From NCBI GenBank assembly GCA_036507955.1, contig DATCIH010000186.1, positions 1-14,597 of the forward strand: a stretch of 14,597 nucleotides of DNA, given 5' to 3'. Origin of the DNA: DATCIH01 sp036507955. GTDB lineage: Bacteria > Bacillota > Clostridia > Clostridiales > Clostridiaceae. The notes beneath the pieces are model-generated. The model was not told the origin of the DNA, searched no databases, and saw only the letters and a program-made list of their open reading frames with translations. Each line of letters starts with the position of its first letter. Within the stretch, counting starts at the first letter, position 1. This document shows positions 14,278 to 14,597 of this stretch, piece after piece. Made by a program: the position numbers and the translations under genes.

Positions 14278-14597
14278 TCAGCTTCTTAAAAAGTCTATAA
14301 CTTCTAACAGATTCGAGAATTTACCATATAAAAGGTTCTCGATTTCTTCGGTAGGTTGTACCAAATCTGGTATCATAATCGGTTTCAAGCCTGCATTATA
14401 AGCTGAAAGTATTCCATTCCTTGAATCTTCCAATGCAATGCAATCTTTAGGCTCAACATCTAATAATTTACATACTAATAAGTATAAATCGGGCTGAGGT
14501 TTTGTTCGAGTGACCATATCACCGCTAGCAATCACCTCAAAATAGTCAAAAATATCAGAATCATGTAAATGCTTTTCAATTTCCCACTTTGGAGAAG
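14278..14597 (-). CDS. HAD-family phosphatase, beta-phosphoglucomutase-like (C-terminal part)
   Basis: Only the last roughly 106 residues are in the window; the gene runs off the right end. The visible frame continues upstream of the internal GTG as SPKWEIEKHLHDSDIFDYFEVIASGD, so the start is outside. HAD motif III is the Lys in TRTKPQPD and motif IV is EDSRNG, followed by AGLKPIMIPDL. These match phosphatases and phosphomutases of the beta-phosphoglucomutase branch, which act on small phosphorylated metabolites; the substrate is unknown and the catalytic DxD lies outside the window. The stop is at 14280-14278, and the SnoaL-like gene follows after about 133 bases on the same strand. Confidence 0.85.
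   Translation of the reverse strand, partial: SPKWEIEKHLHDSDIFDYFEVIASGDMVTRTKPQPDLYLLVCKLLDVEPKDCIALEDSRNGILSAYNAGLKPIMIPDLVQPTEEIENLLYGKFSNLLEVIDFLRS

Noticed and set aside
7290..14597. A true integron cassette array
   Set aside because: No integrase gene, no attC core (GTTRRRY/RYYYAAC) and only one pair of gaps shares sequence. It is kept only as a looser cassette-like hypothesis.

Overview
The window looks like a chromosomal segment of a low-GC Firmicute, most likely a Clostridium-type organism. The basis is very AT-rich DNA, strong AGGAGG-type ribosome binding sites, several TTG/GTG starts, and family signatures read by eye (CvfB, clostridial-style threonine synthase, the small APH-like kinase family). 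No species assignment is possible from the sequence alone.

Left part (about 1-7100) is conserved housekeeping material: transketolase (240-2225), a membrane-anchored HtrA-type serine protease (2307-3431), threonine synthase (3517-4998), and a two-gene unit of small membrane proteins, one with a zinc ribbon (5102-6082), all on the minus strand. A divergently transcribed cvfB-type S1-domain gene follows on the plus strand (6244-7095). Intrinsic terminators follow transketolase, threonine synthase and cvfB. The last is an 18-bp perfect inverted repeat that can serve both converging transcripts.

Right part (about 7290-14597) is a one-directional (minus strand) run of small accessory enzymes with their own ribosome binding sites and mostly loose spacing: three GNAT acetyltransferases, a two-helix membrane protein, three Nudix hydrolases, a broken APH-like kinase, a DUF692/MNIO-like TIM-barrel protein, a SnoaL/NTF2-like protein with a probable C-terminal frameshift, and the C-terminal part of a HAD phosphatase cut by the window end. 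This resembles the accreted 'toolbox' regions of Firmicutes rather than one operon. At least two genes are decaying, which suggests gain and loss of single genes.

The most unusual sequence-level signal is a pair of 50-bp direct repeats (40/50 identical, 413 bp apart) that bracket the 97-residue membrane protein gene. Each copy lies just upstream of a gene and can fold with an outer and an inner stem. Other gaps in the same run hold compact nested inverted repeats without terminator T-tracts. I see no integrase, transposase, CRISPR array, tRNA or rRNA. The cassette idea is therefore a hypothesis, not a demonstrated system.
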